Below, piece by piece: positions 10,849 to 22,776 of a stretch of 64,000 nt of DNA (positions are counted from its first letter, which is position 1; every line of letters begins with the position of its first letter). The notes under the pieces are model-generated. The model was not told the origin of the DNA. It was given only the letters and a program-made list of their open reading frames with translations, and did not search any database. Source of the stretch: Punctularia strigosozonata HHB-11173 SS5 (taxonomy: Eukaryota; Basidiomycota; Agaricomycetes; Corticiales; Punctulariaceae); contig NW_006767440.1 of assembly GCF_000264995.1 (NCBI RefSeq), forward strand, positions 959,788 through 1,023,787. Direction: 5' to 3'. The translations under genes and the position numbers were made by a program.

Positions 10849-11201
10849 GCCTGCGTGTTCGATCGAGTCTGGAGATTCAGCAGTCAGCGGCGATAGTATT
10901 CGGAAAGTCAAGTAAGAGAGGAGGGCGCGAGAAACCCCTATTTTGTCCACGCCGCACGTGGCGCACTTTGAGCCCGATTTTGTCAAAAATCAAATTCGCG
11001 GCGACGCTCTTCACCTTCCAGCCAACAACGATGGATTCCCGCGAACGTCCCGTTCCTCCTGTCGACTGCACGAGTGGCGTACGTGCAGCGCAGCAACCGG
11101 CTGTTCCGCTATTGGGACCTCGTCGGCAATATACCTACCTACCTACCTACCTCCCAACTGCACAGAAAAAAGCTCATTAGCTATCGGGAGGCTCAAGAAA
11201 C
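10849..11201. other. Divergent promoter between bZIP and ACR3 genes
   Basis: About 350 bp between the start codons of the bZIP gene (minus) and the arsenite exporter (plus). It contains the second copy of the 42-bp TACC element. An ATG at 11031 opens a short frame, rejected as the exporter start for lack of family similarity. Confidence 0.5.
11111..11152 (+). repeat. 42-bp element with five TACC units, copy 2
   Basis: Plus-strand copy: ATTGGGACC, CG-rich centre, AATA, then five TACC tetramers. It differs from the copy at 2746-2787 at only three positions. It points toward the ACR3 gene, about 50 bp before the proposed start codon at 11202, so it probably lies in the 5' leader or core promoter. 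Confidence 0.85.
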
Positions 11202-12698
11202 ATGGTCGTGCTAGCCGGTGCGCGAGTCTCCTTCGTCTCTTATATACGTGCGATGTCCTCGCTTACATGCCGTTCAGACGTCCTCCGCGAATTGAGCTGG
11301 ACGGATCGTCTCCTTACCCCGGCGATCCTCCTCAGCATGATCGTGGGCGTGATCATTGGGGAGCTTGCCGGAAACGACGTCCGCGACGCTTTTGACACCA
11401 CCACGTTCCGAGGGGTGTCACTGCGTAAGCACGTTCCGAAACCCCCCTTCCGTCTTCGAGAGACGTGGAAAACTGACACTCGCCCTCGAATTAGCCATCG
11501 CCATCGGTCTCATCGTCATGATGTGGCCAGTGTTGACGAAAGTGCAGTATGAAGCACTGCCGGCGCTGTTTTCGACGTGGCATCTATGGACGCAGACCTT
11601 TATCTCTCTCTTCTTGAACTGGATCATCGGCCCGTTCGTCATGCTGGGCCTGGCGTGGGCTACCCTGCCCGACCTTCCCCTGTATCGCACGGGGGTCATC
11701 ATGGTCGGTCTGGCAAGATGTATCGCCATGGTCATGATATGGAACCAGCTCGCTCGCGGAGACGCCAATTACTGCGCGGTGCTGGTCATCATCAACTCGG
11801 TGCTGCAGATAATTCTTTATTCTCCTCTCGCGGTTCTGTTCATCAATATAATCGGTCACGCCGACAAGCACGCCGCAATACGTATCTCATACGGGGAAGT
11901 TGCGATCGCCGTCCTGATCGTGAGTGAGATATTGTCAGCCAGCGGGGTTTCCGTGATCGCAGGCCCCTGCAGTATCTAGGGATACCCCTTGCCGCAGGAT
12001 GCGTTACTCGCTACAGCGTTTGGCTTATGACGAGCAAGCACTTCCTGGAGAAGAAGTTCTTGCCATATTTTGGCCATCTCTCGCTCATCGGTCTCCTCTA
12101 CACGATCATCGTCATGTTTGGTGTGTACATCCGACCTTCGTCATCACGTTCGCGCTCGTCTGATCCTCAAAGTAGCGTATCAGGGACATCAGATCCTGCA
12201 TCACCTTGGTCCCGTATTCCGGACCATGGTTCCGCTCGTGCTCTATTTCGTCATCATGTGGAACATAGCGTTCTGGTGGCTTTACCGTCTCAACGGTCGA
12301 TACGGTTCCAACGGCAGCTTCAGCTACGAGATGGCCGTGGTGCAGGCGTTTACTAGCGGTTCCAACAACTTCGTGAGCTATCGTCTTCTGAAACTATGGA
12401 ACGGCATAGTGACCTATTCGTACAGGAACTTGCGATCGCCGTCGCGATAGCTGTCTACGGCGTAGACTCGCAGCAGGCGTTGGCGGCGACGATCGGTCCG
12501 CTCGTGGAAGTCCCGGTGCTCCTCGCGCTCACTTGGGTTGCGCTCTACCTTCGGGCGAAGCTATCGTGGACGGTTGTTGAGAATGCAAGCTCGGTGGAGG
12601 ATGTAAAAGTGGAGCACGAGGGGAGTGGAGCCTCCCCAAGTTTGCATTCCGCTCGCCAGAGAGAGGAACACGGCGTTGTGCGCCCGCTGCATCCATGA
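11202..12698 (+). CDS. ACR3: Arsenite efflux transporter ACR3
   Basis: Exons 11202-11217, 11278-11424, 11495-11919, 11973-12120, 12173-12372 and 12426-12698; about 402 residues with ten hydrophobic segments. ACR3 pumps arsenite (and often antimonite) out across the plasma membrane. Diagnostic family stretches: [54 protein letters not shown] (conserved membrane cysteine), [17 protein letters not shown] and SGSNNFELAIAVA. The splice at 12372/12426 exactly restores NNFELA. The first exon is uncertain: a 16-nt exon at 11202 gives [13 protein letters not shown], while a start at 11251 without that intron is also possible. No other arsenic genes are near. Confidence 0.94.
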
Positions 12699-13228
12699 AT
12701 TATGGCGGCGCTGGTGGAAGAAGCACGGTGACTATCGGACGGGGTTGGTGCGTGCAGTTCCTGCACTGATACGTCACGCGGGAAGGTCTGTATGGGAATA
12801 GCAGGTCAGATGGTTACGGATATTTGGTCTTCAATTCGGACATTTCTGCATCGAATCTGCATCTGTAACCCGTCGCGCCGCGAACAGAGAGGACCAGATG
12901 CGGTTTGTGCCAATGACGCGGCGGACAAGCGTTCTTGGGCATGGAAACCGCACTTCGAGTATTCTTGATGGGGTATCACCTGCTCTGCTCAGGTTCTCCA
13001 CGTCTATCTTCCGATTCCCTTGCCTTCTGCCGAAACCCTGCAGCGCGGAAGTAGACTGGGCGTAGGTCATGAGTGCGCCTGAGACCGCCGAAGTCGCGTT
13101 CTGTTCTCACTGATCGAGGCTCTATATGTGAGACAAGCATGGCGTTGAACATCGACGGATCATTTCTGACAGCCTTCTTCGCCTATAGATGTTCTCGCCG
13201 CGCTGTGAATATACATTTCCGAACGGTG
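12699..13228. other. Intergenic region, no supported gene
   Basis: About 530 bp between ACR3 and cerato-platanin genes, both on the plus strand. It should hold the ACR3 terminator and cerato-platanin promoter. No open frame with family motifs, no repeat recognised. Confidence 0.5.
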
Positions 13229-13234
13229 TATAAA
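13229..13234 (+). promoter_or_regulatory. TATA box of cerato-platanin gene
   Basis: TATAAA (GGTGTATAAAGGTGG) 69 bp upstream of the start codon at 13298. It rules out the longer frame opening at 13073, which would place the TATA box inside the coding region. Confidence 0.65.
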
Positions 13235-13297
13235 GGTGGTATGAGGTGGTACCTGTCGACTCTCAGCAACCCTTGCACCGTCGCTCCGAGCCACATC

Positions 13298-13810
13298 ATG
13301 AAGTACGCCGCCGTCCTCAGCTCCCTGTTGTCCGGCGCACTGGCCGTTCAACTCTCCTTCGACCCCGTCTACGACAACAAGAACGGGTCCATGGACACCG
13401 TCGAGTGCTCCACCGGCTCCAACGGCCTCATCACCCGCTTCGGCTTCAAAACGTTCGGCGACCTCCCGTCGTTCCCCAACATCGGCGGCGCGCAAGCCGT
13501 CGAGGGGTTCAACTCCGCGGCCTGCGGCAGCTGCTTCAACCTCACGTTCGCGCAGACGGGGAAGACTATCACGGTGCTCGCGATCGACCACGCGGATTCC
13601 GGGTTCAACGTCGGCCAGGTGGCGATGGACGACTTGACGAACGGGCAAGCGGTGCAGCTAGGCATAGTACAAGTGAATGCGACGCAGGTGCCCGGTACTG
13701 CGTGCGGCCTCCCTGCATGGCACGTCAACTCCCTCGACTGTTGTGCGAACTCAAAGACTAACGTGCCTCCATTAGATGACCCGACGAACATCACACATAT
13801 TCACGTTTAG
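13298..13810 (+). CDS. Cerato-platanin family secreted protein with C-terminal extension
   Basis: A single exon encodes 170 residues. Signal peptide MKYAAVLSSLLSGALA; the mature domain starts VQLSFDPVYDN and shows the family hallmarks: VECSTGSNGL, LPSFPNIGGAQAVEGFNS, ACGSCFNLTF, ITVLAIDHADSGFN and the closing TACGL. The four cysteines that form two disulfides are present. Cerato-platanins are small expansin-like, surface-active proteins that bind chitin oligomers and can trigger plant defence. Relatives usually stop right after CGL; here about 30 residues follow, including a CC pair (LDCCANS). The extension may be real or an unrecognised 3' splice, but no good donor was found. Confidence 0.93.
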   Translation: MKYAAVLSSLLSGALAVQLSFDPVYDNKNGSMDTVECSTGSNGLITRFGFKTFGDLPSFPNIGGAQAVEGFNSAACGSCFNLTFAQTGKTITVLAIDHADSGFNVGQVAMDDLTNGQAVQLGIVQVNATQVPGTACGLPAWHVNSLDCCANSKTNVPPLDDPTNITHIHV

Positions 13811-14434
13811 GATGGCTGGTGAAGAGGACCCTGAAGCTTGCATCTGTTGTATTCACGAGAAAGGATTTCAGCTGCATGTGTCATGCAATGCCATGAAGAT
13901 CACATTCTGCGTCTCATTCATGGGGGTATATCAACGTCCCCAATGAACTGCGTGTGCGCATCAGTTAGAGATCATGGACTGATAGACGACGCGAATGTTG
14001 CTGTCCCTGTGCGTGTCATCTGCGTTATGATTTCTGGTGTGTTCGATGAACTATTGTGGTCGTCGGCGAGCATTCCATCACTCACAGAAGTAACGCTATC
14101 CACACGCGGGTTGGGCGGACCGTCCTACTGCAAAATGTCGTTCGCCATCTTCCACGTCTCGCGCGTCGTGATTGTCTTACTTTCAGAGCACAAACATGCC
14201 TCGAAGGGTCTCCCCTTTTCCCGGTGGTGACATACATCGCAGTCGATGCAACGAGCTGTTGGAAGAGTAAAGGGCTCCCTCATTGGGTCTCGGTTTATGG
14301 AGATCGTGACGGTAGATGCACGCGGTGGCGACGGCCAAACGGCCGAGGCCAAGGAGCACAAGACGTAGTAGATCTGGGCACTGTATCAAGCTACAGTCTG
14401 GCCTCGAGGTTATCGAGAACTATGAGCACCGTGC
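13811..14434. other. Intergenic region between convergent genes
   Basis: About 620 bp between the ends of the cerato-platanin (plus) and aldo-keto reductase (minus) genes. Open frames of 130 and 136 codons at 13838-14466 lack motifs. Confidence 0.5.
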
Positions 14435-16123
<1,689 letters not shown>

Positions 16124-16178
16124 GATGGCGAGTTGATTGCTCTAAGTCTGAGGATCATCTTGTACAGTTCCTCAGGCA

Positions 16179-16363
16179 TATATACCAGGCCTCCAAACGA
16201 CCTCCAACCCATCCAAGCACAGGTGATCCAGGAAAGAACGCAAGGAGGAGTGGATTGAGGTCGGTGCTGCCGAGAAGCCGCGGTTGCGCGCAGCCACGTG
16301 AGCGCGCGGCCCCGCGACGCGACGCGACTCATGAACCTGAACCCACCCCGCGTGAGATATAAG
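16179..16363. promoter_or_regulatory. Bidirectional promoter with two TATA boxes
   Basis: The interval between the divergent reductase and alkyltransferase genes has a TATATA at 16179-16184, 56 bp before the reductase start at 16123, and a TATAAG at 16358-16363, 43 bp before the alkyltransferase start at 16406. The GC-rich middle (about 16270-16330) contains repeated GCGACGCGACGCG steps. Confidence 0.6.
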
Positions 16364-16405
16364 ACCCATCCGACCCATCCTGCTTGGCCACAGCTGCGAC
16401 CAACA

Positions 16406-17167
16406 ATGTCCACCACCATATTCTACCACTGCGCGACCAGCAAGGCTCTGCAATGCAATGTGGTCATTGCGTTCACGTCGAACGGCGTGTGTGCCATCGA
16501 GCTCGCTGACGAACCTCACGTCACCCTGAAGAGACGGTTCCCCTCGGCAAACTTCAGCACCGAGCTCCATGCTGCGCAGCTCCTGTCTGTCCAGGACGTG
16601 TTGGATTGTCTTGAAGATCCCGCGACGGCGTATCCGTCCCACGTGGCCTTCGACCTCTCGTTGACCAGCTCACCCTTCCGCGCTCAAGTATGGAATGCGC
16701 TCAAGGGCGTACCGGCGGGAACCACCGTGACCTACGCCGAACTTGCACAGAAGATTGGGAGGCCAGGCGCGGCGCGTGCGGTCGGCGCTGCTGTCGGTGC
16801 GAACCCGCTCGCGGTCCTCATTCCGTGCCACCGCGTCGTGGGCTCGAACGGGCAGATGACCGGCTATCGCTGGGGCGTCGAGCTGAAGAAGTTGCTGCTC
16901 GAGCGCGAAGGCTTCTCTCTGCCCTCCTCCCGTACAGCCCGCGCACACATTCGCGCAAAGGAGACGGGACAGGTGGCTACTGTAGTTGTTCGGCGCGATA
17001 ACTCGGCGACAGAGTCAGTTGCACTCAAATCAGTGAAGCCTGTCGAACTGACCACGGCTCACGATAGTGCTGAGCCTAGGCCTCGTTATGAACTCAAGGC
17101 CGTGTATGAGAACCTCGATCAACTTGCGAGATATGGTCTTAGCCACATTTTGGAAGCAGGCCCATAG
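16406..17167 (+). CDS. O6-alkylguanine-DNA alkyltransferase (Ada C-terminal-like)
   Basis: Intronless, 253 residues. The DNA-repair active site is PCHRVVGSNG with the acceptor cysteine at residue 141. Flanking family motifs: SPFRAQVWNALKGVPAGTTV (about 89-107), TYAELAQKIGRPGAARAVG and the substrate-pocket GYRWGVELKKLLLEREG (153-169). The protein takes the alkyl group from O6-methylguanine onto its own cysteine in a single-use reaction. The GYRWGVE..LLxREG tail is closer to bacterial Ada C-domains than to animal MGMT. About 85 residues after the core have no recognised motif and look disordered. The N-terminal Ada zinc domain is absent, so it is not itself expected to be a regulator. Confidence 0.93.
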   Translation: MSTTIFYHCATSKALQCNVVIAFTSNGVCAIELADEPHVTLKRRFPSANFSTELHAAQLLSVQDVLDCLEDPATAYPSHVAFDLSLTSSPFRAQVWNALKGVPAGTTVTYAELAQKIGRPGAARAVGAAVGANPLAVLIPCHRVVGSNGQMTGYRWGVELKKLLLEREGFSLPSSRTARAHIRAKETGQVATVVVRRDNSATESVALKSVKPVELTTAHDSAEPRPRYELKAVYENLDQLARYGLSHILEAGP

Positions 17168-17261
17168 CTCATGCTCGGTGTTTCGTCTCAAGGGCTGTTC
17201 CGGTAACGGCATGATTTTTCTTGTTGTTGCGTGTGTATGAGCATTCATGAGGCCATGTCTC

Positions 17262-17384
17262 CATCAGGAAAAACCGGATTTGCTAAAAACCTCCTAAAAC
17301 GTACTAAAACGTGCTCATTGAGTAGCTTTAGAGGGTTTCGGTACCCAATAAGCGACTCTTTCGATAGTCCGATTTTTCCTGATG
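17262..17384 (+). mobile_element. 123-bp MITE, copy 1
   Basis: Begins CATCAGGAAAAACCGG and ends with the near-perfect inverted match CCGATTTTTCCTGATG. Flanked on both sides by TC (17260-17261 and 17385-17386), a 2-bp target duplication. A second copy at 55794-55916 differs at two positions only. It has no coding capacity, so it must be moved by a transposase encoded elsewhere. Two-base duplications of variable sequence fit CACTA/CMC-like transposons better than Tc1/mariner (TA), but the superfamily is not settled. Confidence 0.92.
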
Positions 17385-17502
17385 TCATCGAATTGCGAGC
17401 ACGCACGCATACATTCGATGCTAGACTCGCCACAGGTGACCGGATGATCCCCGAGGTTCCTTTCGAACGTCCTACCCAGTTGTGTGGAAGTGGAAAGACG
17501 TA

Positions 17503-17749
17503 CTGTAATTTTACGACCTTAGGTTCGTCCCCTGTCCCCTGGCAACCTGAACTGAACCTAATTTCCCGTGTTGTCCCCTGTCCCGCCACCAATATCCAGG
17601 CCTTGAACTGACCGTGGGAATTGTATTTCCTACTGTGAGAATATTGCACACTGACTACAGTCAGTTTGCAAACTTCCCACGGGCCCGAACTTGCAGCTGT
17701 CCCCTGTCCCCCCGGGGGCGGACCAAACCTAAGGTCGTAAAATTACAGT
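17503..17749. mobile_element. 247-bp MITE, Tc1/mariner-like ends
   Basis: Terminal inverted repeats of about 28 bp start CTGTAATTTTACGACCTTAG on both strands. A TA flanks each end (17501-17502, 17750-17751), the target duplication of Tc1/mariner/pogo elements. The interior has repeated GTCCCCTGTCCC units and a second inverted pair (CCGTGGGAA / TTCCCACGG). Non-autonomous; no second copy in the window. Confidence 0.9.
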
Positions 17750-17751
17750 AC

Positions 17752-19852
17752 CGCCTATGCCCCCTTGATGCGGCGATGTATAAAGCATAATTCATATGAC
17801 ATACCTGTGGTATCTATACTTGCATGTTGGAAGTATCATGGGTTGAGACGACACATTTCGACGTGTTTCTGCCAGGCGCTGGTAATTGATCGCAAGCAAC
17901 GTACTAGCGTGATTTTTGACCGAAGGAAAGAGAGAACAGTATACATAGAGGTTGCATGCGGTGTTGCCCAACAAAATACTCGAGTTGTCAAATCAACCAG
18001 CCCCGCTGCCTCCCTCGTCATGGGTTGTACCCGTTGTCGAGTCTTCAATCATCGATGCTTCCGCGCCATAATATGAGTTGATCGGGACGTAGAGCTTCCA
18101 TCGGGAGACTAGTGCTCGTGCTCTGAGGTAGATCGTCGGATGCCATACAAACACCTGCTGATATGGAGGACTCAGTCAGTTACGACTCCTTGCCGCGCAA
18201 AAGATACCTTCGACGTCCAACACCAGTTGTCAAGTCGAGTGTGACTCTGTCTGGGTGGTAGGCCGGGAGCAAGATCCTGGCAATATGGCTCGGAATGATC
18301 ATGGCCACCTTGCTGGTTATATGTCTATCTCAGTCCTACAGAAAACAGATGAAACAAAGGCTGGGTGCGAACACTGGGACTGTCCTATGTAATCCTCAAA
18401 AGGTCACTCACTTCTCGTAGGTTACAGCTGCGGGGCGAAGCCTTCGATCGAACCTAGACACCTCACACAGTTCTTCTCATATATAGCTAGCCCCCGGAGC
18501 CAGCCAGATTACCGGCACAACCGCGTCGAATGGGCTTCAAGTCTCATGCTCGCACCTTCTCAGCTTCCACGAGGCGCAGCAATAGGCGCTCATGTTTTCT
18601 GGTTGAGAAGAATGTCTCGTAAGGTAGGTCACAGCATCCGACACGACTTCCGTCCGCGCTGATTGGGAGTCATAAAGAGAAGGTCAACTTGCTGCTCGTA
18701 TGTGCAGCAACTTTTAAATCTGTCCCATGGTCTAGACCACTTGATCTTCTGCACTGAGGTGTCTGATGCGCTTGCAGAACTCCTTGTCTTGACCCTCGAC
18801 GGCTGGAGAGGGCGGTCGCTAGCTAATGGATTGCACGTAGTAACACATACATATACCTACCATTTACGCCAGTGCTAAAATGTTGTGTTGGCCTGTATAG
18901 GAGCTCACGAACCATCCATGCACTTATGTGTTGCAAGCTGCAGGTCCTGGGGTGCGGTGTGGCAACTGATTTTTCCGCTATCTAGATCGCGCCGACTCGT
19001 CTTGAACGACAAGGAAAGCAATACCGCCAAAATTCATATGGCATGGCGTTGCATGTTGTAAGTAGCCGGTGTCGAGTTGACTTGTTGTCCGCTACAATCG
19101 TAATGGCAACCCCATTGCCGGTGTGCTGTTGTTACATAAGTAGTCTGATTACCCTCAGACTTCATCGTCCAACAATACTCACCGGCTGATTGGTTTTAAA
19201 TCCTCAGCGTATCCATCCAGAGGTTCAAAGTATATTTCTCGAACGTTGATATTCGTCTCAGTACGGGGCTGCCCGCTCAAAAGGAACGATCTTCGGGACG
19301 ATACTCATTCGCATGTTGTTGGAGCGGGTAGCTGAGCAGGGGCCGCAGCGCGCCTCATGCCTTTGACAAAACAATTGAGTACGTTACTAGCTGAAATGGT
19401 AGGGTCCGATGATAGATGCTGTGGTGAACTTCAGGTCTTCATGGGAGGAGGCGTACTCCGGTGATATTTGACGTTGTCCCTGAGATGGTTAGTGAGAGCT
19501 CCCTGACGGAGTTCTTCCAACGTAGACCAACCTCGAGTAGTCGCCGTTCCTCAATGTTGGATAAGTCCATAATGTGGCATTTGCACAATGGACGGTGCGA
19601 TCAGCTGACGCGTGCGATTTACTGAGTACTAACTTGTCGAACCCAACCAACCAGCAACAGCAGCATCGCTGGCGTCCTCCCTCGACACATCCTCTCACCG
19701 GAGATCGCCCCAGGACGCCGCGGCATTCGTGGCCGTCCCAGGCTCGCCTTCTGAGCTGGCAGACTGCCGCCATCTGCGAGGACCAGGACAGGAAGGCGCA
19801 AACTTCAACCACTGTCCATTGCTAAACGTAGAAATCCTGGAGTTCGACGAAC
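17752..19852. other. Gene-poor region, about 2.1 kb, no supported gene
   Basis: Open frames are all short (at most 107 codons) and lack family motifs on either strand. GC content is visibly lower than in the neighbouring coding regions. No terminal repeats or long duplications were found by eye. Remains of a decayed gene or element cannot be excluded. Confidence 0.5.
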
Positions 19853-21253
19853 ATGGGAAGCAAGCAGGATGTCCAACAAGATCCCAGTGCGAAAAGGTGC
19901 GAGGAGAACACCAGCCTGATGAAGACGCCTTCGGCAGGCGGGGGTACCGTGGGCTTCGTATGTTCCATCAACGGTCTGATTTTCGCAACTGAAGACACGA
20001 ACACGACATACCAGATCCCCCCTTTCTTTCCTGAAGAGTGCATTACGGACCAACACGGGGTTTTCCATCGAGTAACACGCCTGACTGCACTTAACTCGAC
20101 TGTGGCGCCGAGATCAAGGATCGACATCGGTGCAGGTATCCCAAGCATCCCAACGACCAGCCTGGTCATCGATCAATCATCTTTCGCGCGCTTCGACTAC
20201 ATTGGTAGCTTTGCGCAGAACCAGAATAACAACGCCTCGTTTCGCCACCCGGCCTGGGCAAACTCGTGTTCGACATGGGAGCTTCCTGCCTCTTGCTCGC
20301 CAAGTAGAGGCGACCATAAATCTGCGCTCTTTGCGGGTGTGGAAGCGCAACCTATCCTCGACGGCGCCACACCATTATCGGTGGCAGGTTTGACCCTGCC
20401 TGGGTTCGACATGTCGCCGGAGATCAAAGAGCGATGGAGTCCGGTCATATCAGACGGCTACGCAAGCGGCGACAGGATAAACCCTTGCGAATATCGTGGT
20501 ATGGTCTATGCGTATCCGATAACGGCGACACCATTGGGAAACGGCATAAACCTCGCTTGCAACGGCGGTAAGTACATCAGCCTACGCTTATGAAACATGC
20601 ACGTCGTTCTTAAGCATCTGAGAACAGTACTATTTGTCAGTCCGGCAATGCCGGGCAGACAACAGTATGCTCACCCTGAGCCTGATGCGGTGACGCCGCT
20701 GTCTTCGACAGATTTGACTCTTCCTGGTTTTGACAGGTCACCGGAGATCGTCATCCTGCCCGATGAGGGACGGGGCGACGTCATATCAGACGACTACGGT
20801 CAAGATGATAAGATACACTCTTCCGGGCTTTGGGGTGGTATCGGCGAGTCTCCGATGGCGGCGATGCCAATCAATCTTAACACAGGGGTCAACTACAACA
20901 CCTGTAAGTCTGTCAGCCCACATGAGAACAATACGGATGATGCAACTCACCCATTACTCCACGTTGTAGGTCAAATCCACCTTGACGCCAGCTCGTACGA
21001 CGCTAGCTATGTCGAACACCGACAAAACCTCCGAGACCGAGTCAACCGACTCATAAAAGTCAGCATCGACTGCGACACGAGATGGAGGTGGGATGCCTTC
21101 GACGTTTCGAGGTCGTGCACCCTCTCCTCCGGCAAAGACGCGATCCTTGCCAACGATGAAGGCATCGATGATATCCTCGCGAGTCATCCGGGGACGTTTG
21201 AGGCGTACGATGTGCTTTCACAGACCATGGAGGACGCGAGCAGGTCGTGGTGA
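19853..21253 (+). CDS. Orphan hypothetical protein with internal duplication
   Basis: Likely exons 19853-20569, 20631-20905 and 20972-21253 (phase-1 junctions at both introns; donors GTAAGT). The family is not recognised. There is no signal peptide or membrane segment. An approximately 60-residue unit occurs twice: DGATPLSVAGLTLPGFDMSP ... VISDGYASGDRI in exon 1 and DAVTPLSSTDLTLPGFDRSP ... VISDDYGQDDKI in exon 2, each followed by a short segment ending in NxxxxC. The exon-intron borders also recur at the end of each unit, as if a unit with its intron had been duplicated. The final region (GQIHLDASSYDASYVEH onward) is charged. Second acceptor is less certain. Could be a lineage-specific gene in the accessory block. 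Confidence 0.5.
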
Positions 21254-22776
21254 ACGATCGCGGTTGACGATGCGCGCAGGATTCCGGGGATCGTCCGTCG
21301 ATCGTGGTCGCTATATAGGCAGGTGATAATGACGATTTTTAGCAGCTCAACTACTGCATGTTGCAGCTCAAGCAATGTGGTTGTATCGCGAGCATCGTCG
21401 AGAGTGGTAGGCGGGATAGACGATGGCCGTCAGGAAGAAAGGCATCGACGCAACTGCGCGGTCGTCTCCGGCTATGTAGTACCACGTGGAGTCGCTGCCC
21501 ACGGCGACGGTTTAGTTCGTTTTCATGCTTGACCACCTCATCTATTTCGTCAGAAATCCAGAGGGCTTGATCTTATTATGACGAGCGCCTGCTAAAGAGG
21601 ACCTTTGAGTCTTTCTCAGAACGAGGCCTTGCGTTGATCTCGGATGTCCCTGCGCTGTGTTCAATGTCCCTGCACCCGCTCATGAGTCAGAGAGCAGGTC
21701 TCGGGCCGGACGGCAACCTGTCATCTACTCTAGCGTTTTCATACCAGTGCTTCGTTCCACCGGAGGTGAACCCATGAAGCCCATGGTATATAGAAGGTGA
21801 AGTACAAGGACGCTCCGGGGTGTTCGAGTACATTAACTGAAGCAGTCATCACACATGTGTTTCATAGTCGTCCTCAAATGCTCTCGGCTCCAGAGGCGCA
21901 TCACCGATCTCTACCTCCCTGCCTTAGCATCCATTCGCCATGACGCAATTGCCGGATTCCGCACGTATGACTGAACCTCGTCTGATATCGAACCCGTGGC
22001 CGCGTCATCTGCGATATACAGACGCATTGGCTATGCCCACATGGAGTTCTAAATCGCTCCAGTCTGAAGAATGTCTGATGAGACTCGGGCTGGTGCAACC
22101 CAAATACATCGCCTCGTAGCGCTCATCCAACTGCCCTCGATGTATCCGAACATTCCACAGCCCAGCTCCCGTAACCTCAGTATGGACGCGAAGTGCTCTG
22201 GACAGAAGGGCAACCAGCGCCACTCTCTGGATATGGTGACGATGCGCCTAAATTCGATGCAAATACATACAATAGTAATGATGGGTGGCGCCGTCCGCTT
22301 TACCTCATAGCGCGTTGTCAACGAAGATGACGTCCCTTACAGGTGCATTCACGCCCGGAATTCCGCAGACCATGGCCCTCCGTACCGTACATGCCAACGG
22401 CTACACTAGACACAATCTACCAGGACCATTCTTCTTGTATAGAGTGAAGGAGATGGAACCGCAATCACATGAAACAATCTCATTCCAACTATACCGCAGC
22501 TGTACCATGATGGTCTGATGGTAAGTCCGATCGCTCTTCTTGACCTCTACGCTGAACCTCATTTGTCTAGTTCGCAACGACTATAACTGGTCAACGGATC
22601 TCGCCGCATGGCTCATACAACAGTTATGTAGCATGTTCTCTTTCAGGATGCGGCGATGCATCATAGACAGTCGGTCTTTTACGACTCGGTGTCCAGACCC
22701 ACCCCATCGGCTTAGCACCCAACACGGTTCTCCTACCAGTCGGGCCCCGCTGTACTCTACGCCCCCGGACTGGGAG
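21254..22776. other. Gene-poor region, about 1.5 kb, no supported gene
   Basis: No open frame with recognisable motifs on either strand; the longest are about 90 codons. Holds the promoter of the membrane-protein gene starting at 22777. No inverted or direct repeat noticed. Confidence 0.5.

Noticed and set aside
11031-11078. ATG at 11031 as first exon of ACR3
   Set aside because: The encoded residues do not resemble ACR3 N-termini and would place the TACC element inside an intron; 11202 or 11251 is simpler.
19489-19812. 107-codon minus-strand frame
   Set aside because: Contains CCCC and other low-complexity runs and no motif; no spliced partner.
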